DNA from: Branchiostoma floridae
Taxonomy: Eukaryota; Chordata; Leptocardii; Amphioxiformes; Branchiostomatidae
Direction: 5' to 3'
Assembly (NCBI RefSeq): GCF_000003815.2
Contig: NC_049993.1
Location: 19,394,538 to 19,458,537 of the forward strand
DNA length: 64,000 nucleotides
Part shown: positions 1 to 11,687 of the stretch, one piece after another
Numbering within the stretch: position 1 is the first letter of the stretch
Layout of the letters: the number at the start of each line of letters is the position of its first letter
Notes under the pieces: generated by a model
The model's input: only the letters and a program-made list of their open reading frames with translations
What the model was told of the DNA's origin: nothing
The model's database searches: none
Position numbers and translations under genes: made by a program

Positions 1-619
1 ATAAAGGTTTGATACTGATGGCAACTGAACGTTGCTTTCCTTGTTGATCTCTGTTTGACTCTGGAGCAGGTGTGTTACCCTATAGATAGTGTGTCTAAGT
101 AATAATAGTAATTCATAGAGTCAAACATACAAAAGCAAACAACCTGATTGCAAAGTTTGACAAGTTGTAACATTTGACAATATATCCAACTGAACCCTCA
201 TTGTGTATCGCAGTATATCAGTTATCTCTATCAACTGCACGTGTCACTGAGGACCTCTAGCGGTTCATATTATCTTTGCAGCCAGCTAGGTTTGCCTAGT
301 CATGGGTGTATGATATGTACGATTAGCGCAACAATCTCCATGCTGATTGGTGCAACTTGTGATGATGAGAGGGTTTGTTCGAAAAAGGAATTCATCCCTT
401 CAAATGCAATCACCACCATAGTGTTTAGCTGTATTAGCCAAACATTCAACCGGGCATTGGTAATCGTTTCGAATATTTTACTTCTCATAGACAAATAATA
501 CATCATAATGTTAAAAACCATGTAGGGTAACAGAGAAAAATGATTGACTGACCCCGTTGAACACCAGAATTACATGTTAGCAGTTTGCAGAACATCAAAA
601 ACAACTCATTATATTTACA

Positions 620-965
620 TGGCTGACACATCTGACTACCACAGATATCACCTGTGGGCATGTAAAACAATAGGCAGCGTCATCCGAAACCAACGTCTAA
701 AATTAACCTTTCAGACAAAGGTAGTCCAACCACCTCAGTGCAGAGTTGACTCGCACACTGAAAGACACAGTTACGACAGACTCCTGAGACTTTGGGCAGT
801 TTGTAGACTGAAGACGGCTTCCTTTCATACTGAGGTTAGTAAATGTACTTCTACTGTGACCCTGCATGGTACCGGATGTATTTGTGTCCACAAGAAGTAG
901 AATAGTTGGAACGGTTGTCCGGTTCGTACATATACGTCACAACAAAATGGTGACATGGAAACAGG
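620..965 (+). repeat. LRR-locus 5' leader copy A (putative untranslated exon)
   Basis: This block recurs at about 1340-1660, 9985-10330 and 11210-11425. Shared landmarks are a 'cacctc.gtgcagagtt' stretch, a 'ctgaggttagt' element that reads as an exon end plus GT donor (GT at 835), and a following 'aacaaaatggtgacatggaa' stretch. No convincing open frame is shared by the copies, so I read it as a non-coding first exon of the LRR gene family, duplicated with the locus. That role is inference; the repetition is seen directly. Confidence 0.45.
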
Positions 966-1128
966 AACAGGGACAATGTCAGACACTTGGTTGGAACTTT
1001 CCTGTTGCTATTCCTGTTAAACGTTTTCGTCCTCTTTGAACGGGAAGAAAGTGCATCATCATAAGTCGCATTTTTTTCTGTGGCATGTTTTTGATTACTG
1101 ATGGTTGACTGACAGATGCCTGTTAGCA

Positions 1129-1195
1129 AAGAGAGAGAGAGAGAAAGAGAGAGTGAGAGAGAAAGAGAGATAAAAAGAGAAAGAGAAAGAGAGAG
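1129..1195. repeat. (GA)n microsatellite
   Basis: A GAGA/GAAAGA purine run. It makes a serine/leucine-rich spurious frame on the minus strand. Confidence 0.9.
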
Positions 1196-1339
1196 AGCGC
1201 ACGTGTGTGTATTAACTGAATAGCAGCATAACCAAAAAAAAAAAAAAAGATTCCAAGCCCTGAAAGTTTTTGCACAGATCACAAACAACTCATGTTCAGA
1301 GACCTGGCTCATGTAGATATCTGACTGTTAACGTTATTA

Positions 1340-1660
1340 CTTGTGGGCATATGAGACAATGAAAGCAGTGTCAGCCGCACCCAATTCTAACCTCAGGAAG
1401 TGAAACCAACTAAGCGCCTATCGCAACTTGAAGAACATACTTTAAGACAGACCCTGCAACTTGTAGACTAGTTAGATAGTCTAGAAGAAATTGATTGACT
1501 AACCTCAGCATGGAAGGGAAGATTAGTCAATCAATTTCTTCTGTGACCTTATATGGTACCTGGTGTGTTTTGTCCATGAGAAGCAAAATGAAGTTGGAAC
1601 GTTTGTACGATGAAATGTTTGTTTCATACGTCATAACAAAATGGTAACGAGGAAGCAGGG
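1340..1660 (+). repeat. LRR-locus 5' leader copy B, interrupted by a hairpin
   Basis: A diverged copy of the leader seen at 620-965. It shares the 'cttatatggtacctg.tgtgtttt.tccatgagaag' and 'cgtcataacaaaatggtaac' portions. The donor-like 'actaacctcag' region is replaced by a perfect 20-bp inverted repeat at 1483-1502 and 1523-1542. Confidence 0.4.
1483..1542. repeat. Perfect 20-bp inverted repeat (hairpin)
   Basis: The arms at 1483-1502 and 1523-1542 are exact reverse complements around a 20-nt loop. The hairpin sits inside leader copy B and looks like a small foldback rearrangement. Confidence 0.85.
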
Positions 1661-2138
1661 AGTCACTTTCAGAGGGCACTTGGTTGCCACCCAGATATTA
1701 TCCAGTTTATTTGAAGTTAAAGAAACCGTTCTTTTTTTGTTAGAAACTCGTACATTTATGACAGGAGATTTCAAGTTCTTAGATAGTACTTGAGTCGACA
1801 AGGAGGAAGCAATTACCACATCACGATATCATTTATACTAAATAAAGCCTTTATACTAGATGATTAGTGAGTTACAACTTTTATTAAGACAAAAAGATCC
1901 TGGAATGTTTCTCCAAAGTGATCATCCTGCCTACTGAAGTGTCCTCAGATATTTTGTATCAATTATGATAACAAATCAATAATGAACTTTTTGATTCTGC
2001 AGATGGCCTTACACCCTTTTTTAAAACCCTCTGCAGGCACAATTGTCTTGTCTTGGGCAGCCCATTTACAACAATTGGAGCATTCTTAGAGTCCTCTGTA
2101 AAGGTTAAGGTGAGTTACCATTTCGTGGATTTTGAAAC

Positions 2139-2239
2139 ACACACATGCACATGCGCGCACACACGTGCACGAACATAGACACACGCGCGCGCTCGCGAAT
2201 GCACACAAACACAAGTTTGTACACACACACATACGCGCG

Positions 2240-2289
<50 letters not shown>
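2139..2289. repeat. (CA)n/(CG)n microsatellite
   Basis: A CA-rich run containing a CGCGCG block near 2235-2248. It creates Cys/Val and His/Thr pseudo-frames on the two strands. Confidence 0.9.
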
Positions 2290-2290
<1 letters not shown>

Positions 2291-2689
2291 AGACACACGA
2301 GGTCTAAAAATGGTAAAGGGGCCCAAAAATATATTTTTGGTCTAAAAATAACCAACGTAAAAAGAGTTATTTTAAAGCCTCTATCAACAAAGGGAAAACG
2401 TATAGGGAGGTGAAAAAGGAGAAGAGACACCACAAAAGACACTAGAAAGGCCGACATTTGGTCTTGAACAAATATTTCAATCCATCCCTATTCCAATGCC
2501 AAACTTTTCTGTTCCATATCAACATTTTGCAGAAATTGACCTATCCCAGACATCATCCGACTCCAACATGGATTTGTCTAAAATCCCCCCAATACAAGAA
2601 TGAACTCTTCCGGAACACCCCATCTATGCAAAATTGACTGGTCGATGAGACCCATTTTCATTCCTAGTGCTAAAGCTAACGATATACCG

Positions 2690-3180
2690 AATTCCAGATT
2701 AGTTGGCTATTTCATGACACGGGAACCCAAAATCTAAATTTTTAGTAAAAATGGCAAAAATCCCACATTTGACAACTTTTAAGTAATGCACACCATATGA
2801 GCCGATGGAGTCCTATGAGCACATACCGTAAGCACCCTCATACCAAATTTCAAATTATTTGGTTTTCGGGGTAAGAAGCCCGCAATGATGATGATCATAC
2901 AAAGGCACAGGAGCCATCATTATACATTTTTAGTTTAAAAATGACAAAAAAATCGCAAAATACAATACGTTTCAAGTAATGTATGCCAGAAGTGACAAAA
3001 ATGTAGGCACATGCCCTTCACACCTTCATTCCAAATTCAGGTCATTTGGTTTGAAAACAAGGGCATAGGAGCCCAAAATATACATTTGTTATAAAAAAAT
3101 GGCCAAATATCACAAAATCAGTCATTTTAAAGTAATGTGTGCAAAAACTGTTGATGAGGTCCTGTGGGTGATCAATCGAG
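2690..3180. repeat. Diverged tandem repeat, about 130-160 bp unit
   Basis: Three degenerate repeats share 'taaaaatggc/gacaaaaa', 'aagtaatg.a..cca' and 'ccaaatt.a..tcatttggtt'. No coding potential is visible. Confidence 0.5.
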
Positions 3181-3289
3181 CACCTTGACGAATTAAAATT
3201 AATGCACCACACGATCCCGCTACTTCAGTCAACGTCTTCTCTGTAGCATCAGATATATTTCAGTCCATGAGATATAAAATAGCCTGCAG

Positions 3290-3575
3290 TACCATTAGTA
3301 CCAGCTAGGGGGCAGAAGTGTACAGCTGCAGTACTATCAGCACCAGTCAGGGGGCAGCAGTGTACAGCTGCAGTACTATAAGCTCCACCTAGGGCGCAAT
3401 AGTGTACAGCTGCAGTACTACCAGTACCAGCTAGGGACAGTACTGTGCAGCTGCAGTACTACCAGCTCTAGCTAGGGGGCAGTAGTGTATAGCTGCAGTG
3501 CTATCAGCACCAGCTAGGGGACAGTAGTGCACAGCTGCAGTGCTATCAGCACCAGCTAGAGGGCAATAGTGTACA
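3290..3575. repeat. Minisatellite 'agctgcagtactatcagcac'
   Basis: About five units of 55-60 bp, built on 'agctgcagtactatcagcac' followed by 'cagctagggggcagtagtgt'. A single isolated unit occurs at about 11461-11505 at the corresponding place upstream of LRR copy 2. This supports duplication of the whole locus. Confidence 0.8.
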
Positions 3576-3739
3576 GTAAATTGAATTTAGAATTGAAAAA
3601 CATTACCAGTAGGTCATTAGGTATTCTCAACATCGTATTGTAGTTACTCAGATATACATTGCACTTGTCTAAGCGTGTCAACACAAATTAACTTTTATGC
3701 TAATGTCTCTAATCTCTACTGCACAGGCTACATCCCAGT

Positions 3740-5792
3740 ATGTACAACAAAATGAAGAGGATGCTGATACTTCTGCTGATCATCCTGAAAGCAACCGGAC
3801 AGTGGATACCGCAAGCCTGCAGTAGCAGCTGTTCATCATTACGATGTTACTGCAGCTTCAGAGGCCTCAGCAGTGTTCCTCAGGACCTGCCTACAAACAT
3901 CACTCATCTTGAATTATGGCACAACGCCATCACAAACTTAAGTCAGTCTGATTTCTCTGGGTACAGGAGCTTGATATCATTAGATGTTGGATACAATCAG
4001 ATCTCCATGATCCATAACAAAACATTCCATAACTTAACTAACCTTAATGACCTGTCTCTTAGCTATAATCAGTTATCTATTCTTCCAGCTGATGTATTTG
4101 CTAGACTTGTTAATCTGCAGGACTTGCATCTTGACCATAACAAGTTATCTAGTCTCCCAGCCGACATATTTGTGGGACTTGGTAAACTGCGGCAATTGTT
4201 TATTGCCGGCAATGAATTAACTACTCTCCCATCTGGCATATTTGCTGGACTTGACAACCTGCAGCACTTGAGTCTTCCCTATAACAAGTTAGCAAGTCTT
4301 CCAGCTGACATATTTGTGGGACTGGTTAGCCTGCGGTATTTATCTCTGCAGGATAACCAGTTAAAATATCTTTCAGCTGGCATATTTGTGGGACTTGGTA
4401 ATCTTCAGAGCTTGGATCTTGACCAGAACGGTCTAAAAAGTCTTCCAGCTGGCATATTTGTGGGACTAAGTAATCTTCAGAGCTTGACTCTTGGCCAGAA
4501 CCGTCTAAAAAGTCTTCCAGCTGACATATTTGCTGGACTTGGTAATCTTCAGACCTTGGATCTTGACGGTAACTATCTAGCTAGTCTTCGATCCAGCTGG
4601 CAACTTTTCTGGACTTGCAGCTGCTCATCTGCAGCAATCGCGGCTTGTAATCAGCCGTAACCAGTTATCTAGTTTCCCAGCTGATATAATTGCTGGATAT
4701 GGTAACATACAGCAGTTGTTGCTTCAACAGAACCTGTTGCAAACACTGCCCCCTGTGGCATATGACTTACTGGCTTCCATTCCAACTGTTATAATTAACG
4801 ACAACCCCTGACAGTGTGACTGTAGGATAGCTCCCTTTAGACAGAGGATGACCGGGTCTTACCCATTTGAAGACCAGATCAGATGTGCCGGACCTGACAA
4901 CCTTACAGGACAATACTTACGGGATGTAGGTCCTATAGACCTGGTCTGTGAAAAGACGACACCAGGCTACCCAATCAATACTGGCGATGAAATCACCCTG
5001 CCTGTGTCCCTTTTTGCCACGATGTGTGTTTTTCTTGGACTATTCATTATTTGTGCTATTGCCTTGACAGCATGGTGCATGTATAAGAGGCGCTCAAATG
5101 TCACAAGCACTTCCAGTGGTAATAACCGAATAATACTACACACAGTTACCAGTACAGACGTAAACAGTCAATCTAAAATGACCCATTCTGGTACAGAAGA
5201 GAGTCAGCTTATCCATAATCTTCCAACTGATGACCCAGAGTACGAACCTATAGGCGAAATCAGCCAAACAGCAAGTCCACATCAAGGAGCAGAAAACATG
5301 CAGGGTCTTCGTAGCTCTGATCATTCGGGTTTACCCATTCCCCTAACCCCTGAAAATCCAACTGGCCCTCAGGCTGATGTCCATAATGAATCAGGAGATG
5401 CAGCTGCTCACACAGTCGGTAGTGGTGACACCAGGACAGACTGGTATGAGAATGACGAGGTCCTCAGTCCATCGCAAAGATCACAACCAGGCTCAGGACA
5501 AACGCAGCATCTCAGCAACTTTAGCGATGATTACGAGGTTCCATCTCCCTCCCTAGACCCACAACCCCATGAATACGAGAACGGCCAGGTGATAGCAGCT
5601 TCTCAAGATGCTGAAGCTAGTTCCCAGGTCATCGAGAATGAAAATGATGACGATTCCGTTTTTAACCAATCCCAGACGGTAGCTGCCCCTGGTGCTGATA
5701 GTCCAAACCACTATGAACCCCTGAGGAACCCCAATGGTCATCAGCAGCACATCTACACACCCCTGCTGCCTCGTGATTTACAACAACATTAG
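3740..5792 (+). pseudogene. LRR transmembrane receptor copy 1, broken in the ectodomain
   Basis: The first frame (3740-4660, 306 aa) has a signal peptide (hydrophobic residues about 8-18), a Cys-rich LRRNT (CSSSCSSLRCYC then GLSSVPQDLP) and about nine 24-residue LRRs. A 4-bp insertion near 4588-4592, compared with neighbouring LRR modules, shifts the frame. In the shifted frame LRRs continue to 4808, where TGA (4809-4811) replaces the Trp codon of the LRRCT 'NNPWQCDC' motif. The same frame then runs to 5792: LRRCT cysteines, a transmembrane helix (about 5010-5080), a basic stop-transfer (YKRRS) and a tail of about 230 residues rich in YExP/YEN motifs. An acceptor-like 'ctactgcacag' lies just before the start codon region, matching copy 2. 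It is a pseudogene unless the two lesions are assembly errors. If expressed, it would be a cell-surface recognition receptor; the ligand is unknown. Confidence 0.8.
5712..5765 (+). other. ITAM-like tandem YxxL motif at the receptor C-terminus
   Basis: The last residues of the copy 1 tail read YEPL, ten residues, YTPL. This fits the loose ITAM pattern YxxL/I-x(6-12)-YxxL/I. Further tail tyrosines occur as YEPI (about 5241), YEND, YEVP and YENG. The pattern is seen directly; signalling is inferred. The acidic YE context also suits SH2 or adaptor docking. Confidence 0.5.
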
Positions 5793-6960
5793 ACAATTGG
5801 CTTTGAAGAGTCACTCTGAAAACAATGATTATACCTAAGTAGGAGTTCCGACACCTCTAACCAGTAAAGAACAACAGATCGCAGATTTCATACAATAAAC
5901 GATTATCGAATATGTGGATAAAGAGGCTTTCCTATCAATGTACAAATCAAAAAGATGTCCACATTTAGAGTAAGGAGCACTGGACTTAGTTTCCAAACAC
6001 GTGGACAATGGCAGAAGAGACAGGAAAAGTTCCTAAAAGGGCCCCAAAAGAGTACCCAGCCTCAAGGACTTGTCTTACAAAAACAGACTGATGGTCCTCA
6101 ACTTACCCACACTAGTAGTACCCACACACTACTTGTAAATATATTCATGAGAATCATGGTAGATGATAGAAACAACATGCTTGAACCAAAAACAGAAAGT
6201 AGGACCAGGAGACCTGGCCAAGGGTTTTGCTTTACTCCATTAAGTGGATAAAGAGTTTATTCCAAAATGGATAATTTTTTTTGTATCAATTGTATCTGTT
6301 ATTTTATGTATATAAACATTGGAAAACATGTTACTAACTGCGATGTGGAATTTTGTAAGTTTTATACCTTTCAGTAAATTCGATACTTATCACATGTTAG
6401 GGTGACAGGGATAGTTTAATTACTTACTTAGCTAATTACTTTAATTAGTGTTTAAGCGCGACAGTTCATGGTTAAAATATTACCTTCGATTGACTTTGCT
6501 GAAATTAACAACTTCAGTGTACAATTCATGTTAGTTTTGTATGATACTGATAACTGCAATGTAATAATTCATACAATTATAAATTAGTGAGTCAGATTAC
6601 ATACTTACAATTAATATAATGAAAAACTGCATGTATATGTAAAAGGGCTTGCTTGGTTGATGCAAATCATAGCTGGGTAATTTTGATAACTAAATTCAAA
6701 TGGGCTCTTTTATCAGACACAGGAATGTATTTTTGCGATGTTTAAACTGTACAAAATGAGCAGATATGCACAGGTGCAACCTACATATCTTTTAAGTAGT
6801 AAATCATCTGCAGTTGTAAGTATGTGCTGGTGTTTTTGTAATATTTTCTGTATCTCTGTGGACAGCCACCATTAATTAGTCTTACTGCCTGGCTGACCCA
6901 TCTAATGTACCGCCACTTTTTCAATAAATGGTAAATACTGAGGGAAACTCAACTGTGTTG
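5793..6960 (+). other. 3' flank/UTR of LRR copy 1
   Basis: No gene is seen. 'ggagttccgacacctctaac' and the following stretch recur after copy 2 (about 15140). AATAAA signals occur at 5894-5899 and 6923-6928. The latter ('ttttcaataaat..taaatactgag') is conserved at 16459-16464 after copy 2, so it is the better candidate polyadenylation signal. Confidence 0.5.
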
Positions 6961-7079
6961 GCCAAGTGGTCTCCAGCCTCTGTGTGCCTGTGGAGCTGGT
7001 GTGTTACTCTATAGGTCAGTTGTTAAGTAAAGTGTAACCAGCTCATAGGTGAAAATGTCTCCTGTGCTAAAAACAATGC

Positions 7080-7261
7080 TAAACGCAATTCACACACACA
7101 CAAACACACCTGTCCCTGGTGCTGAACACCATCCACACACAGGTAAACACACCTGTCCTTGGTGCTGAACACCATCCACACACAGGTAAACACACCTGTC
7201 CCTGGTGCTGAACACCATCCACCCACAGGTAAACACACCTGTCCCTGGTGCTGAACACCAT

Positions 7262-7306
<45 letters not shown>

Positions 7307-7412
7307 TCCTTGGTGCTGAACACCATCCACGCACACACAAACACACCTGTCCCTGGTGCTGAACGCCATTCGCACAAAGATAAACACACCTGTCCCTGGT
7401 GCTGAACACCAT

Positions 7413-7460
<48 letters not shown>

Positions 7461-7620
7461 ACAAACACACCTGTCCTTGGTGCTGAACTCCACACACACA
7501 CACACACACAAACACACCTATCCTTGGTGCTGAACACCATCCACACACACACACACAAACACACCTGTCCTTGGTGCTGAACGCTATCCACACGGACACA
7601 GACACACGCGCACACAAGGC
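7080..7620. repeat. CA-rich minisatellite, about 50-bp unit
   Basis: Around ten units of 'cacctgtccctggtgctgaa' plus 'caccatccacacacaggtaa', interspersed with pure CA runs. The same minisatellite lies at 16590-17155 behind LRR copy 2. All open frames here are translations of the repeat. Confidence 0.9.
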
Positions 7621-7729
7621 TTCTTTTGCTTGCAGTCCTATACGTTGGCCCTAACAACACAGCAAATAGAAAAATGTTCAAGCAAACGTGCGACTGCATT
7701 TATCCTTCGGACTCTGAATGTCCCTCCTT

Positions 7730-8066
7730 TAGGCTTACGTCACATTTCCAAACCGGTGCCCGACCGGGCTGTTTGTGAAGGCGACAAATAGAAATGTATA
7801 GTAAAACTAGAAAGACCGACATTCGCTTCAGAGCAAATACAGCATATTTCAGTTATCTCCCTCCCCATGCAACAATAGACTATACCAAAATCACCCATGT
7901 GCAAAAATGGAACACAGTGGTATGGCTGAAATATAAATAAACACAGACAATGCCCACGACTATTCTCTTGACGTCTGGTGTAGTTTGGTGTCTTTTATAT
8001 CCGATACTTTTCGTTCTCGAAAGCTGCCCGGCCGGGCCCCGGTTTGGAAATGTGACGAAGGATTTA
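7730..8066. mobile_element. MITE with GTCACATTTCCAAACCGG terminal repeats
   Basis: The left end (about 7730-7772) and right end (about 8023-8066) are inverted copies containing 'gtcacatttccaaaccgg' and then 'cccggccggg'. The same family is inserted in LRR copy 2 (14774-14981). No transposase frame is present. Confidence 0.7.
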
Positions 8067-8966
8067 GCGGGCCGCAACGAGTTTTGGGTCCCTAGCCAGC
8101 CGTGCACCGTCACTGTTCGTGGCCTCTCCGCACATATCACACCTCGCCAAACCGACCGCCATGCTACTTCATCCGGGTCACACAAACCGGCGGGTCTCGT
8201 TCACAGGGTAACTCTTACCACGATGAATGGGCGCAGGAAGTTACACGGCTTTGGGTACGAGAGGAGTTCGAACACCCCGGATGAAGAAACAAGGCGGTCG
8301 GTTTGACCTGAGTTGTAATGCGTGGGGAGAGGACCGTGTCCAAGATGAAACAGTTCAACTGAATCTGAAGAAAACTTCTCTCAGTAAAGCAACTTGCAAC
8401 CTGATTTTCAGGAAAACCAGGACCGTAGGAAAAAAAACTGCGACCCCATTCCTAGGATCCTTTCCAAATGATTTTAACCTTTACGACTGGTGCATTTCGT
8501 GTGCATATCATAATTTGTAATTATGCAATTATACAATCCTTATTTGCAAAAGTAATATTACTTGATAATCTCCTAGAAGTTGAAATAATTATCAATGTTT
8601 TCCTCCTTGCCTATGTCCGATCAATACAATTTCCTCATTATTTATGCACATTAGATTCTACTGATTTCAGCTATCTACATACCAAAAATCTTAAAGATCC
8701 ATTAACCTCTTCTTGAGTTGTTCTCTTTCAAAATCTGTCGACACTAAACCAACTCCTGCCGCTAGAAAAGCTTCTAGGGTGCCCAAACCTACACGACTTA
8801 CTCCCTGCACCAAGACCACTCAAATATCGCGACCACAGCCTGCACAGAACTCGGGATATCAAGACCGGAAAACCTGATCATCTCAAGGTCTCATCAAGAC
8901 TTACATGCCGAATATCAATACAATCCATCCAGGCCTTCTAGGGTTATACTGTCCATCCACATCCAG
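8067..8966. other. Unannotated spacer up to an assembly gap
   Basis: I see no gene, structured repeat or splice-linked frame here. Confidence 0.4.
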
Positions 8967-9757
8967 NNNNNNNNNNNNNNNNNNNNNNNNNNNNNNNNNN
9001 NNNNNNNNNNNNNNNNNNNNNNNNNNNNNNNNNNNNNNNNNNNNNNNNNNNNNNNNNNNNNNNNNNNNNNNNNNNNNNNNNNNNNNNNNNNNNNNNNNNN
9101 NNNNNNNNNNNNNNNNNNNNNNNNNNNNNNNNNNNNNNNNNNNNNNNNNNNNNNNNNNNNNNNNNNNNNNNNNNNNNNNNNNNNNNNNNNNNNNNNNNNN
9201 NNNNNNNNNNNNNNNNNNNNNNNNNNNNNNNNNNNNNNNNNNNNNNNNNNNNNNNNNNNNNNNNNNNNNNNNNNNNNNNNNNNNNNNNNNNNNNNNNNNN
9301 NNNNNNNNNNNNNNNNNNNNNNNNNNNNNNNNNNNNNNNNNNNNNNNNNNNNNNNNNNNNNNNNNNNNNNNNNNNNNNNNNNNNNNNNNNNNNNNNNNNN
9401 NNNNNNNNNNNNNNNNNNNNNNNNNNNNNNNNNNNNNNNNNNNNNNNNNNNNNNNNNNNNNNNNNNNNNNNNNNNNNNNNNNNNNNNNNNNNNNNNNNNN
9501 NNNNNNNNNNNNNNNNNNNNNNNNNNNNNNNNNNNNNNNNNNNNNNNNNNNNNNNNNNNNNNNNNNNNNNNNNNNNNNNNNNNNNNNNNNNNNNNNNNNN
9601 NNNNNNNNNNNNNNNNNNNNNNNNNNNNNNNNNNNNNNNNNNNNNNNNNNNNNNNNNNNNNNNNNNNNNNNNNNNNNNNNNNNNNNNNNNNNNNNNNNNN
9701 NNNNNNNNNNNNNNNNNNNNNNNNNNNNNNNNNNNNNNNNNNNNNNNNNNNNNNNNN
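8967..9757. other. Assembly gap (791 N)
   Basis: A run of N. Any long frame across it is an artefact. Confidence 1.
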
Positions 9758-9984
9758 GATTTGTGACCCAGCCTGTTTCGGCCAACTTGGGCCCACTTTT
9801 CTCGCCTGATGTGACGCCATATCTTATAGCCCTCACATCTGACCCCTCTGGGCCCTACCATTCCTGGATGCTCTACTTTCCAAATAGGGGGGTCAACTTC
9901 AACACATATAACCTTGTATTTGTATTATATTAGTAGTTAAAGAAAATAATTTGAGCCCTGATGGCAGTTTACATGCATCGCATT

Positions 9985-10330
9985 AACGTCCACATGGCTG
10001 ACACATCTAACTATTCCCTGTGCGCATGTGCAGTGTTACCCAAGCCAAAAGTCTATATATAGCCTCAGAGGTTAAGTTCAGCCACCTCGGTGCAGAGTTC
10101 AAGGACACGCTGAAAGGCACTCTGAGTTACGACAGATTCACTGAGACTTTAAGGACTGAATACAGCTTCCTTCCACACTGAGGTTAGTGAACAACATCTT
10201 CTCTGTAATACCTGATGTATTTTTGTCGATGAGAAGGAGTTTAATAGAACGGTTATCCGATCAGATGGTTGGTTCATACGTCATAACAAAATGGTGACAT
10301 GGAAACAGGGACACTTGGTTGGAACTGTGT
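9985..10330 (+). repeat. LRR-locus 5' leader copy C
   Basis: It matches 620-965: 'ggctgacacatct' near the start, 'gcagagtt', and the exon-end-like 'cacactgag' followed by GT at 10183, then 'cgtcataacaaaatggtgac'. It is a candidate first exon for LRR copy 2. Confidence 0.45.
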
Positions 10331-11064
10331 TCAAGTGTTCATTTCGTTTATTTTAAATCCTCCTCCTCTTTCATCACCCTGCCAATACATGTATAACCAA
10401 TGGTTACCTTCCCTCCTGCCCACTCACAACTGTTGTTGTCATTGACTCAGTTTTTCCTCAAGGACATCCAAACTCTAATGTATTATGAGCCTTGGGGCCC
10501 GGAAAGGGTAGTCCGCTGATTCAGTCCACACCGCTAGCCTGGCCCACCTTTTTTGGAAAGCCAATCTGATGAGAAACAACGAATGAGAGTGTGACATCAG
10601 CATTGATTACATATTTCCGTGGCAATTGTTTTTTATTAGACCATTGTGATGTGGTAATATGGATGACATCCACTAGAAAGCACAAAACTGATGCGAGCGT
10701 GCGAATAAAAAAGTTAGGCCAAAATAAAAAGTTGCCTTCATTATGAAAGCTATGTGATGAGGAAGGTTTAACAAATGACCAAAAACACATAGTATGGTGA
10801 ACCAAACAATATATTCTTCACTTTCGTTCTTTCACATTGTCATTTTTGTCTTTAGAATCGACAACATCAATATTCGCGTTCTATAACATCAATATCCCTC
10901 TTCCTTTATATTTTTTTGCCACTTACGGCATATATTTACTCATGTAGCAGCTGGTTTATACGATGGCCGAAAACTTTTTTATTTGGAAACGAGCGAAAAT
11001 TGATGCGCACGCAGATGTCATTCATATAATCCAATCAACATGGCCTTAGGTGAGTCACAGAATA

Positions 11065-11096
11065 TACTCAAACATACACACACACACACGCACACG

Positions 11097-11127
<31 letters not shown>

Positions 11128-11131
11128 ACTC

Positions 11132-11170
<39 letters not shown>
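11065..11170. repeat. (CA)n microsatellite
   Basis: CA repeats with CGCACA interruptions. Confidence 0.9.
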
Positions 11171-11173
<3 letters not shown>

Positions 11174-11209
11174 CCAAATACACACACTGAAAAGAGTTTT
11201 GATTATAAC

Positions 11210-11425
11210 CACAGGTAGTCTATCCACCTCGGCGCAGAGTTGAATAACACATACCCTGCGATTTAGGAAACTGAAGACATCTTACATCCATGTTGAGGTT
11301 AGTCAAACAACATTTTCTTCGGTGTATCAAATGTATTTTAGTCCATGAGAATTAAAATATTTCGAACGATCGCCCGATCAAATGTTTGGCCCTAACGTCA
11401 TAAGAAAATAGCAAAAAGGAGACAA
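11210..11425 (+). repeat. LRR-locus 5' leader copy D
   Basis: Shares 'tccacctcggcgcagagttg', the 'ttgaggttagtc' exon-end/donor (GT at 11298) and 'acgtcataagaaaatagc' with the other leader copies. Confidence 0.4.
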
Positions 11426-11687
11426 GAAGTATCACTGTCAGGAGGCAATGCTACCCAGAACAGCTGCAGTACTATCAGCACCAGCTAGGGGGGCAGTAGT
11501 GTACAGTATATACCTGATGAAAGGCATTTTATCTGATTCTGATCATTCCCGTCTGGATCTGGCGTAAGAAACAAATTGTTTCATTCCAGGTTACCCGACC
11601 AACCCTAGCGGAAACCTGCAGACCATTTACTCGAAAGATTTTCGATCTGACATCCGATGACAAAACAGAACATCGTACTTCTTTGTT

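Noticed and set aside
241-900. Small frames at 241-498 and 544-900
   Set aside because: No domain, no signal and no shared frame with the paralogous leader copies. Better explained as non-coding leader sequence.
7023-7699. Cys/Val- and His/Thr-rich frames on both strands
   Set aside because: They are translations of a CA-rich minisatellite. All frames are open on both strands and nothing else supports coding.
8901-9933. Long frames spanning the N run
   Set aside because: N codons create artificial open frames. The same applies to 11627-12908.
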